Assembly: GCF_027484545.1 (NCBI RefSeq)
Contig: NZ_JAIXST010000304.1
Span: 33,331-97,330, forward strand
Length of the DNA stretch: 64,000 nt
Source of the DNA: Runella sp.
Lineage (GTDB): Bacteria > Bacteroidota > Bacteroidia > Cytophagales > Spirosomataceae
Direction of reading: 5' to 3'
The notes under the pieces are model-generated. The model saw only the letters and a list, made by a program, of their open reading frames with translations, made no database searches and was not told where the DNA came from. Positions 34,537 through 43,270 of this stretch are shown here, in pieces. The position numbers and the translations under genes were made by a program. The number at the start of each line of letters is the position of its first letter. Position 1 is the stretch's first letter.

Positions 34537-37458
34537 TTATCCTGCTTCGGCTGATGCATATTCTTCAATAGGCACACAGGAACAAACCAAATGACGGTCG
34601 CCATATGCGGAGTCAATACGGCTGACGCTTGGCCAAAACTTATTGAAACGCAAATGAGGCATCGGGAAAGCGGCTTTTTCGCGGCTATACGGACGCTCCC
34701 AATTTTCGACCAATACCACACGAGCGGTGTGAGGCGCATTTTTCAATACGTTATTGGCTTTGTCCGCAGTTCCTTCTTCTACTTCACGTATTTCGGCACG
34801 AATGCTTAAAAGTGCGTCACAGAAACGGTCCAATTCTGTTTTTGACTCAGATTCTGTTGGCTCAATCATCAACGTCCCCGCTACCGGAAACGACAACGTT
34901 GGCGCGTGAAACCCATAATCCATCAGGCGTTTTGCTAAATCTTCGGCTTCCACTCCGACTGCTTTGAACGGACGACAGTCCACAATCATTTCGTGCGCAC
35001 AACGACCATTTGCGCCGGTGTACAGAATTTCAAATTGGCCATTGCCTGCCAAACGCTGTTTGATGTAATTGGCATTCAAAATGGCCATTTTAGTAGCATT
35101 GGTCACTCCTTCTCCGCCCATCATAGCGATGTAGGCGTGAGAGATGGTTAAAATGCTGGCAGAGCCATAAGGCGCGGCTGACACAGCCCCCCTGCCCCCA
35201 ACGGGGGAGTTGTTAATTCCCCCATTGGGGCGGTCCTCCGAAGCGATGAGGTTTACGTGTCCCGGCAAATATGGTACTAAATGCGCTGCTACACCGATAG
35301 GACCCATACCCGGACCGCCGCCGCCGTGAGGAATACAGAATGTTTTGTGCAGATTGAGGTGACAAACGTCTGCGCCAATGGTAGCCGGGCTGGTTAAACC
35401 CACCTGAGCATTCATATTTGCCCCATCCATGTATACTTGTCCACCGTGACTGTGGATAACTTCGCAAATTTCGATGATACTTTCTTCAAATACGCCGTGG
35501 GTCGAAGGATAAGTCACCATCAAACATGCCAATTCGTTGCTGTACTGTTCGGCTTTGGCTTTGAGGTCAGCTACGTCGATGTTTCCGCGCTCGTCACATT
35601 TAGTCACTACCACTTTCATGCCCGCCATCACGGCTGATGCGGGATTGGTTCCGTGTGCTGAGGAGGGAATTAAGGCTACGTTGCGGTGGCTGTCGCCGCG
35701 CGCTTCGTGATAGGCCCGAATCACCATCAAACCGGCATATTCGCCCTGCGCACCGGAGTTAGGTTGTAGGGACATGGCTGCAAAACCGGTGATTTCACAC
35801 AACCAATCATTCAAATGTTTGAATAATAACTGATACCCTGCCGTTTGGCTTGTCGGTGCAAAGGGGTGCATTTTGCCGAATTCAGGCCAGGTAACTGGAA
35901 TCATTTCGGCGGTAGCGTTGAGTTTCATGGTGCAGCTTCCCAACGAAATCATGGAATGTACCAACGATAAATCTTTGCTTTCCAACGACTTCAAATAACG
36001 AAGCATATCGTGCTCGGTATGGTAGGTGCTGAATACGGGATGTGTCAGATAATCTGATTGACGGGCTAAATTTTCAGGGAAGTTTATTTCCACCTCACTT
36101 GACAAGGTCATTTCAACCCCTTCTCCCGAAGCAGTCGCAAATAAATCCAATAAGGCAATCAAATCGCTGAATGATTTTACTTCATCAAACGAAACGCCCA
36201 CGCGACCATTGGCAGTATAGCGTAAGTTAATCCAACGTTTTTCAGCTTCTTCGCGCAGATTATCCACGTTATGAACCTGCACCGTCACGGTATCAAAATA
36301 ATTTTGCGTCAACACTTCATAACCCATCGTAGCAACGGATTCAGCAAAGGCTTTGGTCAAACCGTGTACTTTGGAAGCAATGGTTTTTAAACCTTCTGGC
36401 CCGTGATATACGGCATAAGCTGCGGCCATGACGGAAAGCAATACCTGTGCAGTACAAATGTTGGAAGTGGCTTTTTCGCGACGAATGTGCTGCTCGCGGG
36501 TTTGTAACGCCATACGTAACGCCCGATTTCCTTCGGCATCAATGGATACGCCAATGATACGGCCGGGGATTTGACGTTTGAAGGCATCTTTTGTGGCAAA
36601 GAAAGCCGCGTGCGGGCCACCGTAGCCCATCGGAACGCCAAAACGTTGGGCCGAGCCTACCACCACATCAGCGCCCATTTCACCGGGAGATTTGAGTAAG
36701 GTAAGACTTAACAAATCGGCGGCTACGGCTACAGAAATGTTCAACTCGTGCGCGGCAGCGATGAAATCGGTATAATCAATGACTTCCCCGTCGGTAGCAG
36801 GATATTGCACCAATACGCCGAAAATGGCAGCGTTGGTCAAGTCCACTTTAGAGTAGTCGCCTACTACTACGCTGATATTGAGCGGGGTAGCGCGGGTATA
36901 AATCAAATCAATCGTTTGCGGATGGCAACGGTCAGAGACAAAAAACGTTTCCGCTTTTTTCCGGGCTGCCGGACGAAGGCTGTGCAACATTGTCATGGCT
37001 TCGGCAGCAGCGGTGGCTTCGTCCAACAAAGAGGCGTTGGCGATTTCCATGCCTGTCAAATCAATGACCGCCGTTTGGAAGTTAAGCAACATTTCCAAAC
37101 GTCCCTGCGCGATTTCGGCCTGATACGGCGTGTAGGCCGTGTACCAAGCGGGATTTTCCATGATATTGCGCAAAATCACATTGGGCACACTGGTATCATA
37201 ATACCCGGTTCCGATGTAGGATTGAAAAATGCGGTTTTGACGCGCTACTTTTTTCAAATCGTTCAAAAAGTCAAATTCTGACTTCGGAGCGGGTAAATTC
37301 AGCGGCTGCTTCAAGCGGATAGCCGCCGGCACCGTTTGGTCTATCAACTCGTCGAGCGTAGCAACGCCGACTGTTTTTAGCATTTCCTGTAAATCTTTGG
37401 AACTTTGGCCGTGGTGACGGCGCTCGAAGGATTCTTGTTGGTGAAGACTGATTTTCAT
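34537..37458 (-). CDS. gcvP: Glycine dehydrogenase (decarboxylating), P-protein
   Basis: 973 aa from ATG 37458; the track start adds 30 non-homologous residues. N-terminal half with RHHG and GTGYYDT, C-terminal half with the PLP lysine in [16 protein letters not shown]. It removes CO2 from glycine and passes the aminomethyl group to lipoyl-H-protein. A C-rich repeat is inserted in frame between the PGH and GAVSAAP segments, adding about ten residues (part of [14 protein letters not shown]) compared with what I recall of the E. coli protein. The reading frame is intact. gcvT and gcvH are not in the window. Confidence 0.96.
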   Translation of the reverse strand: MKISLHQQESFERRHHGQSSKDLQEMLKTVGVATLDELIDQTVPAAIRLKQPLNLPAPKSEFDFLNDLKKVARQNRIFQSYIGTGYYDTSVPNVILRNIMENPAWYTAYTPYQAEIAQGRLEMLLNFQTAVIDLTGMEIANASLLDEATAAAEAMTMLHSLRPAARKKAETFFVSDRCHPQTIDLIYTRATPLNISVVVGDYSKVDLTNAAIFGVLVQYPATDGEVIDYTDFIAAAHELNISVAVAADLLSLTLLKSPGEMGADVVVGSAQRFGVPMGYGGPHAAFFATKDAFKRQIPGRIIGVSIDAEGNRALRMALQTREQHIRREKATSNICTAQVLLSVMAAAYAVYHGPEGLKTIASKVHGLTKAFAESVATMGYEVLTQNYFDTVTVQVHNVDNLREEAEKRWINLRYTANGRVGVSFDEVKSFSDLIALLDLFATASGEGVEMTLSSEVEINFPENLARQSDYLTHPVFSTYHTEHDMLRYLKSLESKDLSLVHSMISLGSCTMKLNATAEMIPVTWPEFGKMHPFAPTSQTAGYQLLFKHLNDWLCEITGFAAMSLQPNSGAQGEYAGLMVIRAYHEARGDSHRNVALIPSSAHGTNPASAVMAGMKVVVTKCDERGNIDVADLKAKAEQYSNELACLMVTYPSTHGVFEESIIEICEVIHSHGGQVYMDGANMNAQVGLTSPATIGADVCHLNLHKTFCIPHGGGGPGMGPIGVAAHLVPYLPGHVNLIASEDRPNGGINNSPVGGRGAVSAAPYGSASILTISHAYIAMMGGEGVTNATKMAILNANYIKQRLAGNGQFEILYTGANGRCAHEMIVDCRPFKAVGVEAEDLAKRLMDYGFHAPTLSFPVAGTLMIEPTESESKTELDRFCDALLSIRAEIREVEEGTADKANNVLKNAPHTARVVLVENWERPYSREKAAFPMPHLRFNKFWPSVSRIDSAYGDRHLVCSCVPIEEYASAEAG
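35185..35235. repeat. C-rich repeat inserted in frame in gcvP
   Basis: AGCCCCCCTGCCCCCAACGG core followed by a second CCCCCATTGGGG arm. On the coding strand it is read as [15 protein letters not shown]. Confidence 0.75.
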
Positions 37459-37613
37459 CCGATGATCAGAGCGGGATAGATATGTTAAGAATTCGCAAAA
37501 ATAGTCAAAAAATAGGCTGCTTGTTGCCTCCTTTTCTTGGAAAAACAAAATTTGATTAGTAAAGTTTGGTCAATCCTGCTTATTAATAAAAAAGTTACAA
37601 AAAGGCGATTTTT

Positions 37614-37680
37614 CCCCCTTTAAATAACCCCACGGCAGCGGCCGACCGTCTAAATCCTCCCGTAACGGCAGACCTTCCTG
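37614..37680. repeat. C-rich compound repeat upstream of the GH39-like gene
   Basis: TCCCCCTTT and CCCCACGGCAG arms with the GCGGCCGACCGTC module also seen near 6.6, 7.4 and 7.9 kb, here diverged. It ends 29 bp before the ATG at 37709, so it probably forms part of the 5'-UTR or promoter. Confidence 0.55.
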
Positions 37681-37708
37681 TAAATAAGGACTTTAACGAC
37701 AATAAAAA

Positions 37709-39388
37709 ATGAAAAACATACCTTTTGCTCGAATTTTGACTTTGTGGTTTTGCTGTATTAGTGTTTGGGGACAAAAAGCGACCCTGACGGTTGATTTTAA
37801 CAAAGAAATCGGCCCCATGCAACCTGCCTGGGCGTGGTTTGGGTATGATGAACCAAATTATACCTACATGAAAGACGGCAAAAAACTGTTGTCTGAAATT
37901 GCTGCGCTTAGTCCCGTGCCAGTGTATGTTCGTGCCCACAATCTGCTCACTACGGGCGACGGAACTCCCGCGCTGAAATGGGGCTCGACCAATGCCTACA
38001 CTGAAGATGCGCAGGGTAATCCGAAATACGATTGGACCATCGTAGATAAAATTTTTGATACCTACATCGAGCGAGGCATGAAACCGCTCGCTCAAATGGG
38101 TTTTATGCCCGAAGCCCTTTCCACCAAACCGCAACCGTATCAGCACAAATGGACTCCCGGACAAACGTACAACAGCATTTATACGGGATGGACCTACCCG
38201 CCCAGAGACTATAAGAAATGGGCCGAATTGGTCTATCAGTGGGTCAAACATTCGGTAGCGCGGTATGGGCAAAAGGAAGTGGAAAGTTGGTATTGGGAAT
38301 TATGGAATGAACCCGACAGCCCGTACTGGAGCGGTACTGTAAAAGAGTATTGCAAATTATACGATTACTCTGCCGATGCTGTTCGACGTGCGTTGCCCAC
38401 GGCTAAAATAGGCGGTCCGCACGTTACGGGACCTTCGGGGCGCAGAGGTGGAAACTTTCTGAAAACTTTTTTAAAACATTGCACCCAAGATACCAATTAC
38501 GTCACGGGCAAAATTGGCACACCGCTGGATTTTGTGGCGTTTCATGCCAAAGGAGCTCCCAAACTCGTGAATGGGCACGTGCAAATGAACATGGGAACGC
38601 AGTTGCGCGATATTTCATCGGGTTTTGAGATTGTGGCTTCGTTTCCGCAACTCAAAAATACACCCATCATCATCGGTGAATCTGACCCCGAAGGCTGCGC
38701 GGCCTGCGGCATGAAAACCGACCCGCAAAATGCCTACCGCAATGGCACCATGTATTCGAGCTACACGGCGGCTTCGTTTGCGCGCAAATACGCCTTGGCT
38801 GATCTGCACCAAGTCAATTTCAAAGGGGCGGTGTCGTGGTCGTTTGAGTTTGAAGACCAACCTTGGTTTTACGGGTTCCGGGATTTGGCCACCAACGGCG
38901 TGGACAAACCTGTGTTGAACGTATTCCGAATGTTCGGAAAGATGAGCGGTAAGCGCGTAGAGGTAAAAGGAAACCTCATGTATCCCATGCTGACGGTACG
39001 GGATTCCAGCGTTCGCCACACCCTGCCTGACATTGGCGGATTAGCGTCCAAAGACCAACGCAGAGCTTCCGTAATGCTCTGGAATTATCACGACGACGAC
39101 ATTGTGGGGCAAGCTGCGGCGATTAACCTCACGCTCAAAGGGATTCCCACTAAAAAAGTAAAAATCACGCAATACCGCATTGACAGTGAGCACAGTAACA
39201 GCTACGAAGTATGGAAGAAAATGGGCTCGCCGGCGAATCCCACAGCGGCACAAATTAAGGAACTCGAAAAAGCAGGACAATTGGCTCAATTCGGTTCTCC
39301 TAAAAACGAAACCGTGAAAGACGGTCAATTGATTTTTTCTGTCATGCTGCCTCGGCAGGGCGTGGGATTGGTGATGTTGGAGTGGTGA
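37709..39388 (+). CDS. Secreted GH39-like glycoside hydrolase (beta-xylosidase type)
   Basis: 559 aa with a signal peptide (about 1-21, SVWGQ). The (beta/alpha)8 domain shows the acid/base Glu in WELWNEPDSPYW and the nucleophile Glu in IIIGESDPEG, the pattern of clan GH-A family 39. A C-terminal beta domain follows (about 430-559). It probably cleaves xylosides or related glycans in the periplasm or outside the cell. Its nearest codirectional carbohydrate gene is the GH44 enzyme 6 kb away. Confidence 0.85.
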   Translation: MKNIPFARILTLWFCCISVWGQKATLTVDFNKEIGPMQPAWAWFGYDEPNYTYMKDGKKLLSEIAALSPVPVYVRAHNLLTTGDGTPALKWGSTNAYTEDAQGNPKYDWTIVDKIFDTYIERGMKPLAQMGFMPEALSTKPQPYQHKWTPGQTYNSIYTGWTYPPRDYKKWAELVYQWVKHSVARYGQKEVESWYWELWNEPDSPYWSGTVKEYCKLYDYSADAVRRALPTAKIGGPHVTGPSGRRGGNFLKTFLKHCTQDTNYVTGKIGTPLDFVAFHAKGAPKLVNGHVQMNMGTQLRDISSGFEIVASFPQLKNTPIIIGESDPEGCAACGMKTDPQNAYRNGTMYSSYTAASFARKYALADLHQVNFKGAVSWSFEFEDQPWFYGFRDLATNGVDKPVLNVFRMFGKMSGKRVEVKGNLMYPMLTVRDSSVRHTLPDIGGLASKDQRRASVMLWNYHDDDIVGQAAAINLTLKGIPTKKVKITQYRIDSEHSNSYEVWKKMGSPANPTAAQIKELEKAGQLAQFGSPKNETVKDGQLIFSVMLPRQGVGLVMLEW

Positions 39389-39399
39389 TTCGCTGATTT

Positions 39400-39499
39400 T
39401 TTCCCCGCAGATAAACGCAAATTTTATTCGCTGATTTCCGCTGATTTTTTTATTCTGCCAAAATCAGCGGAACCAAATCTGCGAACATCTGCGGGGAAA
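39400..39499. repeat. Double nested palindrome between convergent genes
   Basis: Outer perfect arms TTTCCCCGCAGAT / ATCTGCGGGGAAA (39400-39412, 39487-39499); inner perfect arms TTCCGCTGATTTT / AAAATCAGCGGAA (39436-39448, 39460-39472). Located between the stops of the GH39-like and dehydratase genes; a bidirectional terminator or dispersed palindrome. Confidence 0.75.
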
Positions 39500-39509
39500 T
39501 CTTTTATCT

Positions 39510-41051
39510 TCAAATTTCAAACACCCTTCCAAAATAACTCCCAGCCTCTTCCACCACGGCTTCAGTATCAGTCACTTCAATCCCTGCCAACACTTTGGCC
39601 AGGCGTTTTTTGTATTCCAACTGCATCAAACGGGCAATTTGAATCCGCTGGGCTTGGGGCGAACCGGCACCATGCATGGACTCGGTGAGGTAGCCCACGG
39701 CATTACGTCCCAAGGTCATGTTTTCGATGAGGCGAAACATGCGAAAACGGTCTTCGGTCGGTACGTTGGGTTTTCCTTTGAGGTATTTTTTGAGGAGTTC
39801 GTGGGTTTCGGGGTTGTTGTAATCCTGCTCGGAAGGCAGCGTGACCATCAATCCACCCGCCAAATCCTGCGCCAAACGGCTGATTTCGTAGGGGAAGCGT
39901 GTCACGTGATGTTTGCAGACATTGGCCAATACATCGTCGGGTAAATACGCTCCCGATTCCGTCGGATAGCCTTGGTAGGAAGCCGCGATGCCCGTGCCGT
40001 AAATGGTTTCGTTCAGGTGCGTCATTTCCACCAATTTGTCTTTGATGTGGCTCGCTTTTTCGGCTCCGTTCATTTCAACGATAGAGGCCGCTGCCCCAAT
40101 CAGCACATCGCCCACGCCGCTTTTGCAGACATAACTCCGACGGTGATAGCAGGTAAAACGCTCCACCAACATCGAGGCAAATTCGTATTCACCATCCATG
40201 AAAATCAGGGGATTGGGAATAAATACATCCTCAAAAATTACCATTGCTTCCTGTCCGCCAAAGTTGGCATTGCCCGCGTCCATGCTTCCGCCTTCCATGC
40301 TGCGCGTATCGCACGATTGTCGTCCGTAGATGTACGTAATGCCCGGCGCATCCACGGGCACCGCGCCAACGATGGCGTAGTCTTTGTCTTTTTCACCCAA
40401 CCGCATGGTGGGCATGACCAGTAACCAATGTGAATTGAGACAACCCGTTTGATGGGCTTTAGCCCCCGTGATGTAAACACCTTCGGAGGTGCGGTGGGTG
40501 ATGTGCACAAACAAATCAGGGTCGGCTTGTTCGTGCGGGGCTTTGCTGCGGTCGCCTTTAACGTCGGTCATGGCGCCGCCGATGACAAAATTACAACGGT
40601 GCATTTCGGTCAAAAAGGCCACAAACCGCTCGTGATAGGGCGTTTTGTATTTTTTATCCATTTCAAACGTCGTCGAAAATAGCGAATTGAACGCATCCAT
40701 CCCCACGCAACGCTGAAAACAGGTGCCTGTATTCTGTCCGAGTTTTCGCTGCATTTTGTTTTGAAGGACCAAATCGTTGGCACTCGTCGAAATGTGCAGA
40801 AAACGATTGATGCGCTCGCCCGTAAAAGGTGAAATTACCGACGCTAATTCAGGCTCTCGAAGTGCCAAATCGTAGGTTTCGGCCACAGCATTCACCGACG
40901 GACGAATCATGGGATGCTCGGAAGGTTCTTTCACCAATTCCCCGAACAGATACACTTTCAGTTTGCGACCTTTGAGGCTTTCGTAGTAGTCTTGGGAGGT
41001 TTGGATAGCCCCCTGTCCCCCAATGGGGGAATAAATAGTCAAATTGTTCAT
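39510..41051 (-). CDS. 4-hydroxybutyryl-CoA dehydratase / 4-hydroxyphenylacetate 3-hydroxylase family protein
   Basis: 513 aa from ATG 41051 (the track start adds 23 residues). HpaB-fold flavoprotein. Candidate [4Fe-4S] ligands of the dehydratase branch are present: TCFQRCVG (Cys-x3-Cys) and the YHRRSYVCKSGVGDVLIG stretch (His and Cys). The long similarity through HLNETIYGTGIAASYQG supports the 4-hydroxybutyryl-CoA dehydratase side rather than a monooxygenase. Expected reaction: 4-hydroxybutyryl-CoA to crotonyl-CoA, oxygen-sensitive. Third gene of an operon with a crotonase and an HMG-CoA reductase. Its first residues (YSPIGGQGAI) are encoded by a C-rich repeat. Confidence 0.8.
   Translation of the reverse strand: MNNLTIYSPIGGQGAIQTSQDYYESLKGRKLKVYLFGELVKEPSEHPMIRPSVNAVAETYDLALREPELASVISPFTGERINRFLHISTSANDLVLQNKMQRKLGQNTGTCFQRCVGMDAFNSLFSTTFEMDKKYKTPYHERFVAFLTEMHRCNFVIGGAMTDVKGDRSKAPHEQADPDLFVHITHRTSEGVYITGAKAHQTGCLNSHWLLVMPTMRLGEKDKDYAIVGAVPVDAPGITYIYGRQSCDTRSMEGGSMDAGNANFGGQEAMVIFEDVFIPNPLIFMDGEYEFASMLVERFTCYHRRSYVCKSGVGDVLIGAAASIVEMNGAEKASHIKDKLVEMTHLNETIYGTGIAASYQGYPTESGAYLPDDVLANVCKHHVTRFPYEISRLAQDLAGGLMVTLPSEQDYNNPETHELLKKYLKGKPNVPTEDRFRMFRLIENMTLGRNAVGYLTESMHGAGSPQAQRIQIARLMQLEYKKRLAKVLAGIEVTDTEAVVEEAGSYFGRVFEI
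41007..41030. repeat. C-rich repeat in the dehydratase N-terminus
   Basis: AGCCCCCTGTCCCCCAATGG-type copy. On the coding strand it reads YSPIGGQGAI seven codons after the ATG. Confidence 0.7.
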
Positions 41052-41132
41052 GGTATTAAAGCCGCTTCTGAGATATAGACTTGGGAAGTTTCGTACTCTT
41101 AGGAATACGAAACTTCCCAAGTCTTCGTGTGC

Positions 41133-41888
41133 TTATTTATTCTTCTCAAAATTTCGTAGAAACTCTTCTCTGTCCGTAATTTTAAAATCGGCTTGCCATT
41201 CGTATTCGAGACCTCGGTGCAATCCTTGATGAGCTCCGAAATAGTACATAGTCTTCATAGCCGCAATGGTTTGTGCTGAGTTGCTTTTGATTTTTTCAGC
41301 TACTTGATTCACCGTATTTTCCAACTCCGCCAACGGTACTGATTTATTGACTAAACCAATGCGTTCGGCTTCTTTTCCTGAGACAGGTTGCGCGGTAAAT
41401 GACATTTCCATGGCTTTCATCAAACCTACTTTTTGCTGCAATCGTTGAGTCATTCCCCACTTGGGTGCAATACCCCATTTAGTGTGGGTATCACCGATTT
41501 GAGCTTCGTCGGCGGCATAGACCAAGTCAAATGCCAACATCAGCTCAGTAGCTCCCGTGTAACAATGCCCATTTACCTGCGCGATGGTCACTTGAGGCAT
41601 GGCTTGAAGGGCCAAAATAAACGCAACGCCCATTTCCATGACCTCAAAATTAGAAAAATGCCCGCCCTGAATATTTTCGTTGAGGGCTTTTAAATCCACT
41701 CCCGCCGACCACGCCCTGCCCGTACCCGTAACGATAAGTACTTTGACAGTGTCGTCCAAGGCTACTTTCTGAGTAGCGTCGGTGAGTTCGGCGATGAGGT
41801 TGGGACTGAGGGCATTGAGTACTGATGGACGATTGAACGTAATGCGGGCAATGCCGTCCGCTTGTGAAAATAGAATGTCTTGGTACAT
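41133..41888 (-). CDS. Enoyl-CoA hydratase/isomerase (crotonase) family protein
   Basis: 251 aa from ATG 41888 (MYQDILFSQADGIARI). The track start extends through a repeat and is rejected. Crotonase fold: ITFNRPSVLNAL, oxyanion segment GRAWSAGVDL, and the region AQVNGHCYTGATELMLAFD. The usual catalytic Glu pair is incomplete (the first catalytic position lies in TGATELM), so hydratase versus isomerase cannot be decided. Lies between the HMG-CoA reductase and dehydratase-like genes, same strand. Hydration of crotonyl-CoA made by the dehydratase would fit the context. Confidence 0.85.
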   Translation of the reverse strand: MYQDILFSQADGIARITFNRPSVLNALSPNLIAELTDATQKVALDDTVKVLIVTGTGRAWSAGVDLKALNENIQGGHFSNFEVMEMGVAFILALQAMPQVTIAQVNGHCYTGATELMLAFDLVYAADEAQIGDTHTKWGIAPKWGMTQRLQQKVGLMKAMEMSFTAQPVSGKEAERIGLVNKSVPLAELENTVNQVAEKIKSNSAQTIAAMKTMYYFGAHQGLHRGLEYEWQADFKITDREEFLRNFEKNK

Positions 41889-41896
41889 GATAGTAA

Positions 41897-41959
41897 TAGC
41901 CCCCCGACCCCCGAAGGGGGAGTTAAGTAAATAGTGCCCCCTTTGGGGGGAGGGGGCTA
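41897..41959. repeat. Paired C-rich palindrome between the HMG-CoA reductase and crotonase genes
   Basis: Two CCCCC/GGGGG units joined by gttaagtaaatag, with TAGCCCCC and GGGGGCTA ends. The terminal CTA supplies the TAG stop codon of the reductase gene. Read on the coding strand the second unit gives NSPFGGRGAI, upstream of the chosen crotonase start. Confidence 0.75.
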
Positions 41960-43129
41960 ACGATTTCGGCCGTATTGCTCGTGGCTGCTGACCCATTCGT
42001 TGGCAACAACGGCGGCGCCGAGTGATAATTCACCGCAAAGGACGGTAGCGGCGACAATTTCGGCTAATTTATTGACTTTTCCGGCACCGTAGCAATCCAT
42101 CATTTGCAAACACTCTTTTTGGGTAGGCAAACCGGTGCCACCTCCGTAAGTAGCGACGATGAGCGAAGGGATGGTGACGGAAAAATAATAGTCTCCGTTG
42201 GGTTTCAATTCCACATAGACAATGCCCGCTGACGATTCGGCCACGTTGGCGACGTCCTGACCCGTGGCAATAAAAACTGCCGTGATTCCATTGGCAAAAT
42301 GCGACCCGTTGCTGATGGCATTTGACAACATCGACCCCGCGTTTGAATACTGTCGTTGCTTAAACAAGGCTTCACCACTCACGTGCATGATGCGTTGCAG
42401 CAATTCGTTGGGAAGCGTAATCTCGGCCACTACGCGTTTGCCGCGCGTTTGGAGGGTATTCAAGTGCGAGTGTTTTTTGTCGGTATCCATGTTGGCTGCC
42501 ATCGTAAAATGCTCCAATCCTTCGATGTTTTGGTCAAGCGCCCAATGACACGCCCGATGGGTGGCTTTGGTGACCATGTTTTGCCCGGCAGCATCGCCGG
42601 TGGAGTAATTGAACCGCAGCCAATGGAGTTTTCCGACGGTATATTGCTCAATGTCAAGCAGTTTTCCAACGGAGGTTGTTTCTTCGGCCTGCGCTTTGAG
42701 TTGGTCAAAATGTGTATCTACCCATTCGCTGAACGCTTTTGAATAGCGGGCATTTTCAAAAACAAACAACGGAGCGCGCTGCATGGCGTCGTCCATCACA
42801 GTGGTAATAATGCCTCCTGCTTCGCGGCACAATTTCATTCCTCGGTTGTAGCTTGCCACCAAAGTACCTTCGGTCGTGGCCATAGGAACGTAAAAATCCC
42901 CTTGGGCATACTCGCCGAGCATTTTTAAGGGGCCTGCGAAGCCAATGGGAACTTGGGCGACGCCCGCAAAATTTTCAATGTTCCCCTTTAATACGGAAGG
43001 GTCAAACGAATGTTTATCAATGTGCTGAAAATCAACACCTGTTTTCTCCGTCACAAACGCACGGCGTGTCTGTGCGATGTCGGCGGTGTAATTGTTTGTT
43101 TTATCTAAGGGGAGTTTTGTGTCGCTCAT
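41957..43129 (-). CDS. Hydroxymethylglutaryl-CoA reductase
   Basis: 390 aa from ATG 43129. Catalytic features: VPMATTEGTLVAS (Glu), DTDKKHSHLN (Lys), GQDVANVAES (Asp) and the C-terminal SHEQYGRN (His). NADP(H)-site glycine loop is ATYGGGTGLPTQ. GDAAGQNM replaces the DAMGMN motif of classical class I enzymes. Reaction: HMG-CoA to mevalonate, or the reverse in degraders. First gene of the operon with crotonase and dehydratase-like genes. No other mevalonate-pathway gene is in the window. The stop codon is inside a repeat. Confidence 0.92.
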   Translation of the reverse strand: MSDTKLPLDKTNNYTADIAQTRRAFVTEKTGVDFQHIDKHSFDPSVLKGNIENFAGVAQVPIGFAGPLKMLGEYAQGDFYVPMATTEGTLVASYNRGMKLCREAGGIITTVMDDAMQRAPLFVFENARYSKAFSEWVDTHFDQLKAQAEETTSVGKLLDIEQYTVGKLHWLRFNYSTGDAAGQNMVTKATHRACHWALDQNIEGLEHFTMAANMDTDKKHSHLNTLQTRGKRVVAEITLPNELLQRIMHVSGEALFKQRQYSNAGSMLSNAISNGSHFANGITAVFIATGQDVANVAESSAGIVYVELKPNGDYYFSVTIPSLIVATYGGGTGLPTQKECLQMMDCYGAGKVNKLAEIVAATVLCGELSLGAAVVANEWVSSHEQYGRNR

Positions 43130-43150
43130 GGTTGAAGGTTGGAATACCAA

Positions 43151-43182
43151 CAAAATTAGCTTTTTTCGAGTGAGGAAAACAA
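43151..43182 (-). promoter_or_regulatory. Promoter of the HMG-CoA reductase operon
   Basis: Read on the minus strand: TTG (43182-43180), 21-bp spacer, TAATTTTG (43158-43151), about 22 bp before the ATG. Confidence 0.45.
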
Positions 43183-43246
43183 TAGTAAGTGCGTTTTAAA
43201 CGGGTCTTACCTTACAGCACAGGAATGTTTATTCCGGCAGTAACTC

Positions 43247-43254
43247 TACCTTTG
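43247..43254 (+). promoter_or_regulatory. -7 box of the zinc dehydrogenase gene
   Basis: TACCTTTG fits TAnnTTTG, 16 bp before the ATG at 43271. No clear TTG is at the -33 distance. Confidence 0.35.
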
Positions 43255-43270
43255 TAACTCTTAACATTGT

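Noticed and set aside
37459-37600. Glycine riboswitch upstream of gcvP
   Set aside because: No paired aptamer-like stems or GGA-rich core; the leader is short and AT-rich.
37595-38272. 225-aa minus-strand ORF
   Set aside because: Overlaps a repeat and the coding strand of the GH39-like gene; composition is that of a shadow.
41889-41996. N-terminal extension of the crotonase
   Set aside because: It is encoded entirely by the C-rich palindrome and the end of the reductase gene; MYQDILFSQ is the natural start.
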